From Muribaculaceae bacterium (lineage in GTDB: Bacteria; Bacteroidota; Bacteroidia; Bacteroidales; Muribaculaceae), in NCBI GenBank assembly GCA_022510405.1, contig JAFLTP010000004.1, positions 1-64,000 of the forward strand: a stretch of 64,000 nucleotides of DNA, read 5' to 3'. The translations under genes were made by a program, and so were the position numbers. The notes under the pieces are model-generated. The model was not told where the DNA came from. It did not search any database and was given only the letters and a program-made list of their open reading frames with translations. Position 1 is the stretch's first letter. The number at the start of each line of letters is the position of its first letter. Shown here piece by piece: positions 48,522 to 59,400 of this stretch.

Positions 48522-50366
48522 TTACTTCTTCTTTGATGTTTTCTTTTTGGGAGGTTCGTTTGTGAGTTGTGTCGTTAGAATTCTACGTTCTGAGGTATCC
48601 TTTAAAACAGATAAAGTAATTTCCTGAACCATCCTCTTGATTTCCGAAATGAACTCTTCAGGACTATAATCACCACTTTCAATCTTTCTAAGTTTACCTT
48701 CCCAGATTCCGGTGAGTTTGGCACTTTTCAGAAGTTCTTCCTTAACAACTGCCAACAATTCTTTGGCCGCTTGAGTTGCTTTTATGGATTTCCTTTCTTT
48801 AATAATATAACCACGTTTATAAAGAATTTCAATAATAGCTGCTCTGGTAGAAGGTCTGCCAATACCATTTGCTTTCAAGGCCTCTCGAAGATCCTCGTCT
48901 TCAACTGAAGCTCCCGCAGTCTCCATAGCTTTCAGAAGTGTTCCCTCGGTGAAAAATTTAGGAGGCTGCGTTGTTTTCTTGACAAGTTTAGGTTTGTGAG
49001 GTCCGGATTCTCCTTTAGTGAATTCCGGAAGGATGGATTCCTCATCTTTTTCGCTTGTTGCATCTTCATCGTTGCCGGAATCAGAATAAACAACCTTCCA
49101 ACCGAGCGACGTCACTGTTTTACCTGTGGCTTTGAAATTATACTTATCACATTGTGCGGAAACAATTGTCTGCATAAATGTGAAATCAGGGTAGAAAACA
49201 GATATGAATCTTCTGGCTATTATATCGAAAACTTTCAGCTCGGTGTCAGAAAGATTTGAAGGAAGATTCTGACCGGTAGGAATAATTGCATGGTGGTCGG
49301 TGACCTTAGAATTATCAAAAACCTTTTTGTTTTTAACAAGTTTTTTCCCTCTTAAAGGCTCCAATAAATCCTTGTATTGAACCAATGAATTCAAAATCGG
49401 TCCGCATTTTTTATAAATATCCTCCGGAAGATAGGTAGTATCAACTCGTGGATAGGTAGTCACCTTTTTTTCATAGAGAGATTGTACCGTCTTTAAAGTT
49501 TCATCAGCGCTTAAATTCAATTTTTTATTGCATTCCACTTGAAGAGAAGTGAGATCAAAAAGTCTGGGGTGAGCTTCTTTACCTGATTTTTTAGAAATAT
49601 CAGATATTGTTAGAGGCAAATCTTTGATCCGGTTAATGATTTCCTCTCCTTTTTCCATTTTTTCAAATTTTTTACCGGAATAAGAGAAAAGAACATCACG
49701 ATACAGAGTTTTTAATTCCCAATAATCCTGAGGAACGAAGTTTTCTATTTCATATTGTCGGTTAACCACCAAAGCAAGAGTAGGAGTCTGGACTCTTCCG
49801 ATAGACAAAATTTGTCCTCTTTGACCATATTTCAGCGAATATAATCTTGTGGCGTTGATGCCGAGGACCCAGTCTCCAATAGCTCTACAAAGACCTGCGA
49901 GATATAATGGTTCGTAATTTTTTTCAGGTTTCAGATTATTGAAACCATCACGGATAGCATCGTCGGTCATTGAATTAATCCAGAGCCGTTTCACCGGTTT
50001 TTTACAATGCGCTTTTTGCATAACCCATCTCTGGATTAGTTCACCCTCCTGGCCGGCATCGCCACAATTTATTATTTCATCGCATTTAAGAATCAGATCT
50101 GAAATGACCTTAAATTGTTTTTTATAGGAATCATTATTGATCAAACGAATCCCAAACCGAGGAGGTATCATCGGAAGCGCCGACATAGCCCAAGGTTTCC
50201 AATTTGGAGTGTAGTCGGAAGGTTCTTTCAGACAACATAAATGTCCGAAAGTCCATGTGACGCAATATCCGTTCCCTTCCAGGAATCCGTCATGTTTTGA
50301 GTTGGCTCCTAAAATTCTGGCTATGTCTCTGCCTACGCTTGGTTTTTCAGTGATGCAAAGAATCAT
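48522..50366 (-). CDS. topB: DNA topoisomerase III
   Basis: LCITEKPSVGRDIARILGA...CGDAGQEGELIQRWV...GRVQTPTLALV. Confidence 0.95.
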   Translation of the reverse strand: MILCITEKPSVGRDIARILGANSKHDGFLEGNGYCVTWTFGHLCCLKEPSDYTPNWKPWAMSALPMIPPRFGIRLINNDSYKKQFKVISDLILKCDEIINCGDAGQEGELIQRWVMQKAHCKKPVKRLWINSMTDDAIRDGFNNLKPEKNYEPLYLAGLCRAIGDWVLGINATRLYSLKYGQRGQILSIGRVQTPTLALVVNRQYEIENFVPQDYWELKTLYRDVLFSYSGKKFEKMEKGEEIINRIKDLPLTISDISKKSGKEAHPRLFDLTSLQVECNKKLNLSADETLKTVQSLYEKKVTTYPRVDTTYLPEDIYKKCGPILNSLVQYKDLLEPLRGKKLVKNKKVFDNSKVTDHHAIIPTGQNLPSNLSDTELKVFDIIARRFISVFYPDFTFMQTIVSAQCDKYNFKATGKTVTSLGWKVVYSDSGNDEDATSEKDEESILPEFTKGESGPHKPKLVKKTTQPPKFFTEGTLLKAMETAGASVEDEDLREALKANGIGRPSTRAAIIEILYKRGYIIKERKSIKATQAAKELLAVVKEELLKSAKLTGIWEGKLRKIESGDYSPEEFISEIKRMVQEITLSVLKDTSERRILTTQLTNEPPKKKTSKKK

Positions 50367-51145
50367 TCTAATGATTTGGCTTCATTCCAAATTTCGTCCA
50401 TTTCTGCAAGCGACATTTCTTTGAGGTTTTTTCCTAATTCTTTAGCTTTAGCCTCAAGGTAATTAAAACGTCGAATAAATTTTCTGTTGGTTTTTTCCAG
50501 AGCATTTTCCGGATTTACACCATATAATCTTGCTGCATTAATCACGGCAAACATTAGATCGCCAAATTCCTCTTCAAGTTTATCTTTATTGCCACTCTTG
50601 ATTTCGTTCTCTACTTCATTTGTTTCTTCCTTCACTTTCTCCCATACTTGATAAGGTTGTTCCCAATCGAATCCTACATTTGCGGCTTTCTCTTGTATCC
50701 TGTTGGCTTTAATAAGAGAAGGAAGAGAATTAGGCACTCCGGATAAAACAGTTTTATTGCCTCCTTTTTCTTTCAACTTTATTTGTTCCCAATTTTTAGA
50801 CACTTCTTCAGGAGAGTCGGCAGAAACATTTCCATAGATATGAGGATGTCTGAAAATTAATTTATCAGTCAAGGCATTGCAAACATCTGCAATATCAAAC
50901 AAACCTTTCTCATCTGCTATTTTAGAGTAAAAACCGATATGAAGCAGAACATCTCCCAATTCTTTTTTAATATTATTGCTGTCATTGTCAAGAATTGCAT
51001 CAGTTAGCTCGTAAACTTCTTCTATGGTATTGGAACGAAGTGATTCATTAGTTTGTTTGGCATCCCATGGACATTTTTCCCTTAAAGTGTCCAGAACATT
51101 TAGGAAACGCAAGAATGCTTGTGATTTTTCGTTATCTGAATGCAT
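50363..51145 (-). CDS. mazG: Nucleoside triphosphate pyrophosphohydrolase
   Basis: LREKCPWDAKQTNESLRSNTIEEVYEL. Confidence 0.93.
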   Translation of the reverse strand: MHSDNEKSQAFLRFLNVLDTLREKCPWDAKQTNESLRSNTIEEVYELTDAILDNDSNNIKKELGDVLLHIGFYSKIADEKGLFDIADVCNALTDKLIFRHPHIYGNVSADSPEEVSKNWEQIKLKEKGGNKTVLSGVPNSLPSLIKANRIQEKAANVGFDWEQPYQVWEKVKEETNEVENEIKSGNKDKLEEEFGDLMFAVINAARLYGVNPENALEKTNRKFIRRFNYLEAKAKELGKNLKEMSLAEMDEIWNEAKSLE

Positions 51146-51215
51146 ATAATTCTAAATTTGGATACAAAGTTACTTTAAATTGCGAGATAATTTATAACTT
51201 TGTAAATTCAAAAAA

Positions 51216-52244
51216 ATGGATAAATTAATCGACCATAATAAAGCTAAAGATTTTCTACAGTTGCTTAAAGACAACGAGAGGATCGTGCTCACATGCCATG
51301 TTCGTCCTGATGGCGATGCCATCGGCAGCACACTCGGACTTTGGCATCTCCTAAGAACAATGGGGAAGGAAGCGACCGTAATTGTGCCTGACAAGGCGCC
51401 GGTGAGTTTGTCGTTCCTTCCTGGATTTAAGGAGATAGGAGTTTACACCAGTCATAAGGATTTTTGTGAGAAAACCGTGGATGAGGCACAGCTTATAATC
51501 TGCTGTGATTTTAACGTTCCTTGCCGTCAAGACTCGTTGGCACCGGTGATTCAAGGTTCCCATTGCAAGAAAGTCTTGATTGACCATCATACTGAACCCG
51601 GGAACTTTACGGATTTGATATTCTCCTATCCCAAGATGTCAAGCACTTGCGAACTGGTTTTCCGAATCATTGCTGCGATGGGTTTGTATGATAAGGTAGA
51701 TAAAGATTGTGCGACATGTTTGTTGACAGGCATCATCACAGACACTCGGAATTTCACAGTTAATATCAATAATCCGGACATCTACGATATATTGATGCGC
51801 CTTTTGGAAAAGGATGTAGATAAAGATAGGATTGTGAAAGAGGCCTTGAATACAAGAAGTCTGAACAGCCTAAGGCTTGAGGCCTATGCTTTATCTCAAA
51901 AAATGGAAATTTTTCCCGAGCATAAATGCGCTTTGATAACCCTTGACCAGGAAGACTTAAAAAAATATTCTTACGAAAGAGGAGACACGGAAGGGTTGGT
52001 GAACCGGCCACTCGAAATAAGAGGTATGATTTATTCCATTTTTATGCGGGAAGATCCGGATTGTGTGAAAATATCAGCTCGTAGTTGCCAGGATTTCCCG
52101 GTTTCGGAGATTTGTAAGACTCTTTATGGAGGAGGTGGTCATATTCAGGCCGCAGGAGGTGAATTCCATGGGAGTTTAGAAGACTGTAAGAAAAAATTCC
52201 TGGATCATATAAAGGATTTTGATAAATATTTAATTAAAGGTTAA
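51216..52244 (+). CDS. DHH family phosphoesterase (NrnA-like)
   Basis: CHVRPDGDAIGSTLGLWHLL; LIDHHTEPGNF; GGGGHIQAAGG. Confidence 0.92.
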   Translation: MDKLIDHNKAKDFLQLLKDNERIVLTCHVRPDGDAIGSTLGLWHLLRTMGKEATVIVPDKAPVSLSFLPGFKEIGVYTSHKDFCEKTVDEAQLIICCDFNVPCRQDSLAPVIQGSHCKKVLIDHHTEPGNFTDLIFSYPKMSSTCELVFRIIAAMGLYDKVDKDCATCLLTGIITDTRNFTVNINNPDIYDILMRLLEKDVDKDRIVKEALNTRSLNSLRLEAYALSQKMEIFPEHKCALITLDQEDLKKYSYERGDTEGLVNRPLEIRGMIYSIFMREDPDCVKISARSCQDFPVSEICKTLYGGGGHIQAAGGEFHGSLEDCKKKFLDHIKDFDKYLIKG

Positions 52245-52273
52245 AGGAAAAAGGATAACGGGAGAATAATTGA

Positions 52274-52885
52274 ATGCTAATTAAAATGAAAAATAAAAAC
52301 ATAAGAATAAGTCTTTTAAAACTTTCAATATTATTTTGCAGTATATTTTTTTTGATGAGTAGTTGTAGTAAAACTCAGAGCTACTCCGAATTATTAAGGG
52401 ACGAGGAACATGCAGTGAACTGGTATTTGGCCAATTACAATGTAGTATTGGAATTGCCTGAAAATCCCAAGGATTTAATTACATATGCAGAAGCCGGCGA
52501 AGATGCACCTTATTATAAGTTAGACTCAGAAGGATATGTCTATATGCAAGTGGTTTCAGCCAATTTTACAGAGATGGTGGATGAAGGAGATTTAGTGTAT
52601 TTCCGCTTCAGCCGTGAAAGTATTGAAGATATGTATAACGGTATAGAGAGTGAACCGGGCGGTAATTCTGAGTATTTACCCAACGGATCCACAAGTTTTA
52701 TTTACAAAAATAACTATCTCACTTCAACCACAACTTGGGGTACCGGCATCCAGATGCCTTTAAAATATATAGGATATAATTCGGAAGTAAACTTAGTTTT
52801 AAAAAGTTATTACGGCTTTACAGAGGAGCAATCATATTGTATTCCTTACCTTATGAACATCAGGTATTTTAAACCTGAATATTGA
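52274..52885 (+). CDS. DUF4827-type lipoprotein
   Basis: Lipobox FLMSSCSKTQSYSELLRDEEHAVNWYL. Confidence 0.75.
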   Translation: MLIKMKNKNIRISLLKLSILFCSIFFLMSSCSKTQSYSELLRDEEHAVNWYLANYNVVLELPENPKDLITYAEAGEDAPYYKLDSEGYVYMQVVSANFTEMVDEGDLVYFRFSRESIEDMYNGIESEPGGNSEYLPNGSTSFIYKNNYLTSTTTWGTGIQMPLKYIGYNSEVNLVLKSYYGFTEEQSYCIPYLMNIRYFKPEY

Positions 52886-52964
52886 GAATAAGGAGTAAGA
52901 AACAAGTCAAGATTATTTTTCAGTCAAGAAGACATAAAAGTGTGGAATAAAAAATAAAAGGGAA

Positions 52965-54344
52965 ATGTCATTAATCAAATCTATATCAGGAATAAGAGGC
53001 ACCATTGGTGGAAAAATGGGAGAAGGCCTGAGTGGTGTGGATATAGTGAAATTCACAGCTGCCTACGCTTCATTTATAAAAGCCAACAATCCCCGAGCAA
53101 CCAAAATTGTGGTGGGCCGTGATGCCCGTTTGAGTGGAAAAATGGTTGAGCATCTTGTTGTAGGTACTCTTTTATCAATGGGACTGGATGTAATAAACAT
53201 AGGCTTGGCAACAACTCCAACTACTGAAGTTGCTGTGACGGGATGTAATGCAGATGGAGGAATCATACTGACAGCTAGCCATAATCCAAAACAGTGGAAT
53301 GCCTTAAAGCTTCTTAATTCAAAGGGTGAGTTTTTAAGTGATAAAGAAGGAAAACAGATCATAGCTTTAGCAGAAAAAGATGATTATTCATTTGCTGAAG
53401 TAGATTCTTTAGGCAAAGAATATAAGGATGAAACTTGGTCGTTGCGCCATATTGAGATGGTGAAAAATCTCAAACTTGTGGATTGTGATGCAATAGAAAA
53501 AGCAGAATTCACTGTAGTGGTTGATGCTGTAAATTCTGTTGGAGGCATGGTTATTCCTCAGCTGTTAAGAGCTTTGGGAGTGAAAAATATTGTTGAATTG
53601 AATTGTGAGGCAACAGGAAAATTCGCACACAATCCCGAACCTATTCCGGAGAATCTTACAGATATCTCCCAACTGATGAGGGATGGAAAAGCGGATGTGG
53701 GGTTCGTAGTGGATCCGGATGTTGACCGTTTGGCAATTGTTATGGAAAACGGAGAAATGTTTGTAGAGGAATATACCCTTGTTGCAGTCGCTGACTATGT
53801 TCTTCGCCACACTCCCGGTTCCACCGTATCTAACCTTAGTAGTTCACGAGCGTTATCAGATGTGACAAAAAAACACGGATGTTCCTATTCAGCTGCTGCT
53901 GTTGGAGAAGTAAATGTGGTTGATAAAATGAAATCCACAAACGCAGTAATTGGAGGTGAGGGCAACGGAGGTGTAATTTATCCGGAATTACACTATGGAA
54001 GAGATGCCCTTGTAGGAGTTGCTTTATTCCTTACTTTGTTGGCCAAAGAGGGGAAAAAAGTGAGTGATTTAAAGAAAACTTATCCCTCATATAGCATCGT
54101 CAAAAATAAAGTTACCTTAACGCCGGAGATCAATGTTGACGCATTGCTTGAGAAAGTGAAAGAATTGTTTAAGAACGAAAAAGTCACGGATATAGATGGG
54201 GTTAAAATTGACTTTGAAGACGGATGGGTACATTTAAGGAAATCAAATACAGAACCTATAATAAGAGTATATAGTGAGGCAGCGTCCGAGCAGAGGGCTC
54301 AGGAATTGGCTAAATCAGTTATGGATATAGTGGAAAGAGGTTAA
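52965..54344 (+). CDS. glmM: Phosphoglucosamine mutase family
   Basis: SGIRGTIGGKMGEG; LTASHNPKQWNALK; DPDVDRLA. Confidence 0.9.
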   Translation: MSLIKSISGIRGTIGGKMGEGLSGVDIVKFTAAYASFIKANNPRATKIVVGRDARLSGKMVEHLVVGTLLSMGLDVINIGLATTPTTEVAVTGCNADGGIILTASHNPKQWNALKLLNSKGEFLSDKEGKQIIALAEKDDYSFAEVDSLGKEYKDETWSLRHIEMVKNLKLVDCDAIEKAEFTVVVDAVNSVGGMVIPQLLRALGVKNIVELNCEATGKFAHNPEPIPENLTDISQLMRDGKADVGFVVDPDVDRLAIVMENGEMFVEEYTLVAVADYVLRHTPGSTVSNLSSSRALSDVTKKHGCSYSAAAVGEVNVVDKMKSTNAVIGGEGNGGVIYPELHYGRDALVGVALFLTLLAKEGKKVSDLKKTYPSYSIVKNKVTLTPEINVDALLEKVKELFKNEKVTDIDGVKIDFEDGWVHLRKSNTEPIIRVYSEAASEQRAQELAKSVMDIVERG

Positions 54345-54363
54345 GTCTTAAGTTGTAAATAAT

Positions 54364-56163
54364 ATGTTGAAGAGGTTTTTTCTTAACGCACTATCGTCTT
54401 TTTTGGGGGCATGGGTCGCAATCGTTATCTTTGGTGCAGTGTGTATAATGGTGATTGTGGGATTAGTGGCAAGATTAGGCATATCTCAAACTAATCAGGC
54501 TCAAGTCACTAAAGACAGTGTGCTGACTATAAACCTGAAAGGAGAAATAGACGAGACAGAAATGCCTGTAGACTTCGACTATACCACATTAATGGCCGGA
54601 GATATCAACAAGAAACAATCTTTGGCCTTACTTACTTCTGCCATAGAGGCTGCTGCAGAAAACAAAAACGTTAAGGCAATATATCTTAAATGTAATTCAA
54701 TAGCTGCTTCACCGGCAACCTTGAATGCTATCAGGAATTCTCTTTTAAAATTTAAGGAGAGCGGGAAAAAGATTATAGCCTACGGCGATATGTTGGCGAT
54801 GGGAGATTATTATATCGCCACAGTTGCCGATGAATTATATATGAATCCGGGAGGCAATGTGACCTTAAAAGGATTGGGAGGTATGACTCCTTTCTTTAAG
54901 GGTCTTTTCGAGAAAATCGGTATTCAATTCCAGGTAGTGAAGGTTGGCACTTATAAATCTGCAGTGGAACCATATATCCATGAACATATGAGCGAACCGG
55001 CGCGTGCTCAATTGGATACACTTTATGGAAGTATGTGGGGTATAATATGTGATGGTATTTGTGAGCAACGGAAAGGTATCACTCCCGCTAAGATTGATTC
55101 ATTGATAAATAAAGAATTTATATTTCTTCGACAAGGAAAAGTTGCATTGGACGCAGGTCTCATCGACGGCTTATATTATGAAAGAAGTATGGACAGCATA
55201 ATCGCTGTCGGAATAAATAAGAAGAAAGATGACTTGAATTTTATAGACCCGACTTTGCTTGTTTCACAAGAAGAATTGCTGACCGGTTTGTCTTCAAAGA
55301 ATCAAATTGCGTTGGTTTATGCATCCGGGGAGATATTGGATGGTGGTGGAGACAATACCATCAATTATGAAAAATATGTTCCTTTAATTGTATCGCTTGC
55401 AGAAAATGAAAAGGTTAAGGGAATGGTATTGAGGGTAAATTCTCCCGGAGGATCCGTTTTCGGAAGTGAACAAATAGGAGATGCTTTAGACTATTTTCAA
55501 AGTAAAGGAAAACCGATAGCTGTTTCAATGGGAGATTATGCTGCATCAGGTGGTTATTGGATATCTTCATGCGCCAACAGAATATTTGCAGATCCTTTGA
55601 CTATAACAGGTTCAATAGGAATCTTTGGGTTAATACCCAATGTGGAGGGTTTGACAAAGAAATTAGGTGTGAATATGGAACTTGTTTCCACAAATCCGGA
55701 GGCTTCTTTCCCAAGTTTGTTTATGCCCTTGAATTCTCATCAACTCCAAGGTATGCAAGAAATGGTGGAAGAAGGTTACAATCAATTTGTGGCCCGTGTT
55801 TCAAAGGGCAGGAAACTCTCAGAAAGCAAAGTTCGCAGAATAGGGGAAGGACGTGTTTGGGATGCTGTGACTGCCATGAGGATAGGACTTGTAGACCAAC
55901 TTGGAGGTGTTCAGGATGCTATAGATTGGGTTGCTGAAAACTTGACTATCGAAAATTATGAAGTCACCCGATATCCTCGTTATGAAACCTCTGTATGGGA
56001 CATATTGCCGAATGTGATGAATATGCAGATGAAAGATAAATTTATCTCTTCATTGGAAACCGAAATCAATCCATGGTTGTTTAAGAGAGTAGTAAGAACC
56101 TTGGAGAGGAAGCCGGTACAGGCTCTTATGCCGGAAATTAATGTAGGATTCGTTGCTAATTGA
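54364..56163 (+). CDS. sppA: Signal peptide peptidase SppA, 67K type
   Basis: RVNSPGGSVFGSEQI; DYAASGGYWISSCANRIFADPLTITGSIGIFG. Confidence 0.93.
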   Translation: MLKRFFLNALSSFLGAWVAIVIFGAVCIMVIVGLVARLGISQTNQAQVTKDSVLTINLKGEIDETEMPVDFDYTTLMAGDINKKQSLALLTSAIEAAAENKNVKAIYLKCNSIAASPATLNAIRNSLLKFKESGKKIIAYGDMLAMGDYYIATVADELYMNPGGNVTLKGLGGMTPFFKGLFEKIGIQFQVVKVGTYKSAVEPYIHEHMSEPARAQLDTLYGSMWGIICDGICEQRKGITPAKIDSLINKEFIFLRQGKVALDAGLIDGLYYERSMDSIIAVGINKKKDDLNFIDPTLLVSQEELLTGLSSKNQIALVYASGEILDGGGDNTINYEKYVPLIVSLAENEKVKGMVLRVNSPGGSVFGSEQIGDALDYFQSKGKPIAVSMGDYAASGGYWISSCANRIFADPLTITGSIGIFGLIPNVEGLTKKLGVNMELVSTNPEASFPSLFMPLNSHQLQGMQEMVEEGYNQFVARVSKGRKLSESKVRRIGEGRVWDAVTAMRIGLVDQLGGVQDAIDWVAENLTIENYEVTRYPRYETSVWDILPNVMNMQMKDKFISSLETEINPWLFKRVVRTLERKPVQALMPEINVGFVAN

Positions 56164-56173
56164 ATAAGGAATA

Positions 56174-57271
56174 GTGAGAAGCACCAAGGATAAAATATTG
56201 GTAGGTCTGCTGACACCGGCTTCATGGATTTATGGAGCCATAGTGGGAGTGCGCAACTGGATGTTTGATCAGAAAATCCTCAAGTCAGTGGAATACGATA
56301 TCCCAGTCATTGGTGTTGGAAATTTGACTGTGGGAGGCACCGGCAAGACTCCACATGTGGAATATATAGTGAGTCGCCTTATGATGGATCATAAGGTTGC
56401 TGTTTTGAGCAGAGGTTATAAAAGAAAAACCAAAGGTTTTGTACTTGCTAATGCCAAAAGCACCCCCGGTGATATTGGTGATGAACCTTATCAAATATAT
56501 CAAAAGTTTCAAGGAAAAGTAAAGGTGGCTGCATGTGAGAGCCGGAGAAAGGGAATAGAAGAGCTTTTAAAATTATATCCCGACCTTCAAGTCATAGTGT
56601 TGGATGATTCTTTCCAACACAGATGGGTGAAGCCCAAAATTTCTATTTTACTTACTGACTACAGCCGTCCATTTTATGAAGACAAACTCCTTCCTTTGGG
56701 AAGGTTAAGAGAAAGTCAGATGCAAGTGAATCGTGCGGATATGGTTATAGTAACCAAATGTCCTCAGGATACCCAACCGCTCACATTCAGATTGGCCTCC
56801 AAGGAATTGGATTTAATGGCTTTCCAGAAACTTTTTTTCTCCCGATATGAATATGGACATTTAAAACCTGTCTTCATCGATGATGCTCCTTATACTGTTT
56901 CTTTAACAGATTTGACAGTAAAAGACAGTGTTATGTTGTTGACCGGTATTGCGAATCCACGGTATATTGTGAAATATTTTCGAGGATATCCTTTTAAGGT
57001 GAAAGTAGACCACTATCCGGATCACCATGATTTCACAAAAAGAGATATTCAAGATATTCATAAGAAATTCCAAGAAATGCCCGGGGAAAGGAAAATAATA
57101 GTCACAACAGAAAAAGATGCTGTGAGATTGATGCATAACCCATATTTCCCTAAAGATTTAAAACCCTTTACATTTTATCTCCCGGTGGAAGTGAGAATGG
57201 TGAGGGGTGTGGACGACCATGATTTAATTGAAGAAATAAAAAACCAGATAAAAGTTAAAAATTTAGGTTAG
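56174..57271 (+). CDS. lpxK: Tetraacyldisaccharide 4'-kinase
   Basis: VIGVGNLTVGGTGKTPHVEYIV; LDDSFQHRWV. Confidence 0.93.
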   Translation: MRSTKDKILVGLLTPASWIYGAIVGVRNWMFDQKILKSVEYDIPVIGVGNLTVGGTGKTPHVEYIVSRLMMDHKVAVLSRGYKRKTKGFVLANAKSTPGDIGDEPYQIYQKFQGKVKVAACESRRKGIEELLKLYPDLQVIVLDDSFQHRWVKPKISILLTDYSRPFYEDKLLPLGRLRESQMQVNRADMVIVTKCPQDTQPLTFRLASKELDLMAFQKLFFSRYEYGHLKPVFIDDAPYTVSLTDLTVKDSVMLLTGIANPRYIVKYFRGYPFKVKVDHYPDHHDFTKRDIQDIHKKFQEMPGERKIIVTTEKDAVRLMHNPYFPKDLKPFTFYLPVEVRMVRGVDDHDLIEEIKNQIKVKNLG

Positions 57272-57318
57272 GATTTTATTACCTTAAGAAATAAGAAAAA
57301 ATAATACCATAAATTACG

Positions 57319-58143
57319 ATGGAAAAGACATATTTGGAAATGATTGAGGAAGCATCAGCCTTTCTCCAATCAAAAGTGAAAAATATACCTGAAATAGCAA
57401 TAATTCTGGGCACGGGACTTGGAGATTTAATTAATTATATAAAAGATAGCATTGCTATAGATTATAAAGAAATACCTCATTTCCCGGTATCAACCGTTGA
57501 AGGACATAGTGGACGTCTTATTTTCGGCACCTTAGGAGGGAAACGAGTTATGGCAATGCAGGGAAGATTCCATTACTACGAGGGATACGATATGAAGCAG
57601 GTGACTTTCCCGGTGAGAGTTATGCAACATCTGAAGGTGAAAAAACTTTTTGTGAGCAATGCCGCTGGAGGAATGAATAAAGAGTTTCAAGTGGGAGATG
57701 TGATGGTAATCACTGACCACATTAATCTTTTCCCTGAAAATCCTCTAAGAGGAAAAAATTATGATGAATTAGGACCCCGTTTCCCGGCGATGACAGAAGC
57801 CTACAGTCTAAAATTGATTTCAAAGGCGGATGATATAGCTGCAAAAAAAGGAATGAGACTAATGCATGGTGTGTATGTTGGCACACCGGGACCTACGTTT
57901 GAAACACCTGCGGAATATGAATATTTTAGAATTATAGGTGGTGACGCTGTTGGAATGTCTACAGTTCCTGAAGTTATAGTAGCCAACCATGCAGGCATGG
58001 AAGTATTTGGAGTGTCTGTAATAACAGACCTTGGAGGAAAAGATATAAAAGAGGTTCCAACTCATGAAGAGGTGCAGAAAGCAGCTCTCAAGGCTCAACC
58101 GAATATGACTTCTTTAATCACTTCAATGTTAGAAGAAATTTAA
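57319..58143 (+). CDS. Purine-nucleoside phosphorylase
   Basis: ILGTGLGDLIN; VEGHSGRLIFG; GRFHYYEGY. Confidence 0.93.
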   Translation: MEKTYLEMIEEASAFLQSKVKNIPEIAIILGTGLGDLINYIKDSIAIDYKEIPHFPVSTVEGHSGRLIFGTLGGKRVMAMQGRFHYYEGYDMKQVTFPVRVMQHLKVKKLFVSNAAGGMNKEFQVGDVMVITDHINLFPENPLRGKNYDELGPRFPAMTEAYSLKLISKADDIAAKKGMRLMHGVYVGTPGPTFETPAEYEYFRIIGGDAVGMSTVPEVIVANHAGMEVFGVSVITDLGGKDIKEVPTHEEVQKAALKAQPNMTSLITSMLEEI

Positions 58144-58175
58144 TGAGTCGTAGAAGAATTTAATTATTCGAACAT

Positions 58176-59219
58176 ATGGCTGAAAAAGAGACTGAAATAA
58201 GCGATCTTGGTGAATTTGGGTTAATCGACAGACTTACAAAAGATTTCCCTATAACCAATTCGGAAACTAAACTCGGTGTAGGTGATGATGCCGCTGTGCT
58301 CGCATTCGGAGAAAAGGATGTTGTGGTCACTACCGATCTTCTTTTAGAAGGAATTCATTTCGATTTAAGATATGTGCCTTTACAACATTTAGGTTATAAA
58401 GCAGCGATTGTGAATTTCAGTGATATCTATGCAATGAATGCTTCTCCTCGCCAAATCACTGTGAGTATAGGAGTGTCGAGTAGATTCACAGTTGAACATA
58501 TCGATATGCTTTATTCCGGTATAAGAAGAGCATGTGAGATTTACGGTGTAGATTTGGTGGGAGGAGACACAAGCGCCTCAGTCACAGGATTGGTTATCAG
58601 TATCACCTGTATAGGAGATGTGGAAAAAGGCAACGAAGTTAGAAGGTCGGGAGCAAAGCCAACCGACATAATTTGTGTGAGTGGTGATTTAGGTGCCGCA
58701 TTTATGGGATTACAACTTCTTGAAAGAGAAAACTCTGTGGCAGCCCAACAAAAAGATAAAGATTTTCAACCCGATTTTTCAGGAAAAGAATATATACTCG
58801 AACGTCAGCTGAAACCTGAGGCAAGGAAAGACATCGTGGAATTACTAAAGAAGGAAGGTATAAAACCAACTGCCATGATAGATGTGAGCGACGGCCTTTC
58901 ATCAGAGTTGCTGCATATATGTAAGGCAAGCAATGTCGGCTGTAGGGTGTATGAAGCTAAATTGCCAATTGATTACCAAACAGCATTAATGGCTGAGGAA
59001 TTCAATATGAATCTGGTAACTGCCGCGATGAACGGGGGAGAAGACTATGAATTACTTTTCACTGTTCCCTTGACTGATCATGAAAAGATTGAGAAATTAA
59101 AGGGAGTTAAGATGATCGGATACATAACTTCCCCCGATTTAGGAGCCGCTCTGGTTACCAGAGACGGAGGTGAAATTCCTATAAAAGCACAGGGTTGGAA
59201 TGCTTTTACCAATGAATAA
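58176..59219 (+). CDS. thiL: Thiamine-phosphate kinase
   Basis: VGDDAAVLAF...TTDLLLEGIHFDLRY...IDVSDGLSSEL. Confidence 0.93.
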   Translation: MAEKETEISDLGEFGLIDRLTKDFPITNSETKLGVGDDAAVLAFGEKDVVVTTDLLLEGIHFDLRYVPLQHLGYKAAIVNFSDIYAMNASPRQITVSIGVSSRFTVEHIDMLYSGIRRACEIYGVDLVGGDTSASVTGLVISITCIGDVEKGNEVRRSGAKPTDIICVSGDLGAAFMGLQLLERENSVAAQQKDKDFQPDFSGKEYILERQLKPEARKDIVELLKKEGIKPTAMIDVSDGLSSELLHICKASNVGCRVYEAKLPIDYQTALMAEEFNMNLVTAAMNGGEDYELLFTVPLTDHEKIEKLKGVKMIGYITSPDLGAALVTRDGGEIPIKAQGWNAFTNE

Positions 59220-59400
59220 ATATTCCTTTAATAAGGTTTAATTAGAAGAAAGATTATTTAACTAAAAGAGATAGATATTATATTCAAATAATATCTATTT
59301 TTGCATTTGGTAAAATAATAAAGAATTGCTCGAATTGACAACAGTTTAATTGCAATTATTTAAATTTTAGAATAATATCAGAAAATAGTAAAAAATATAT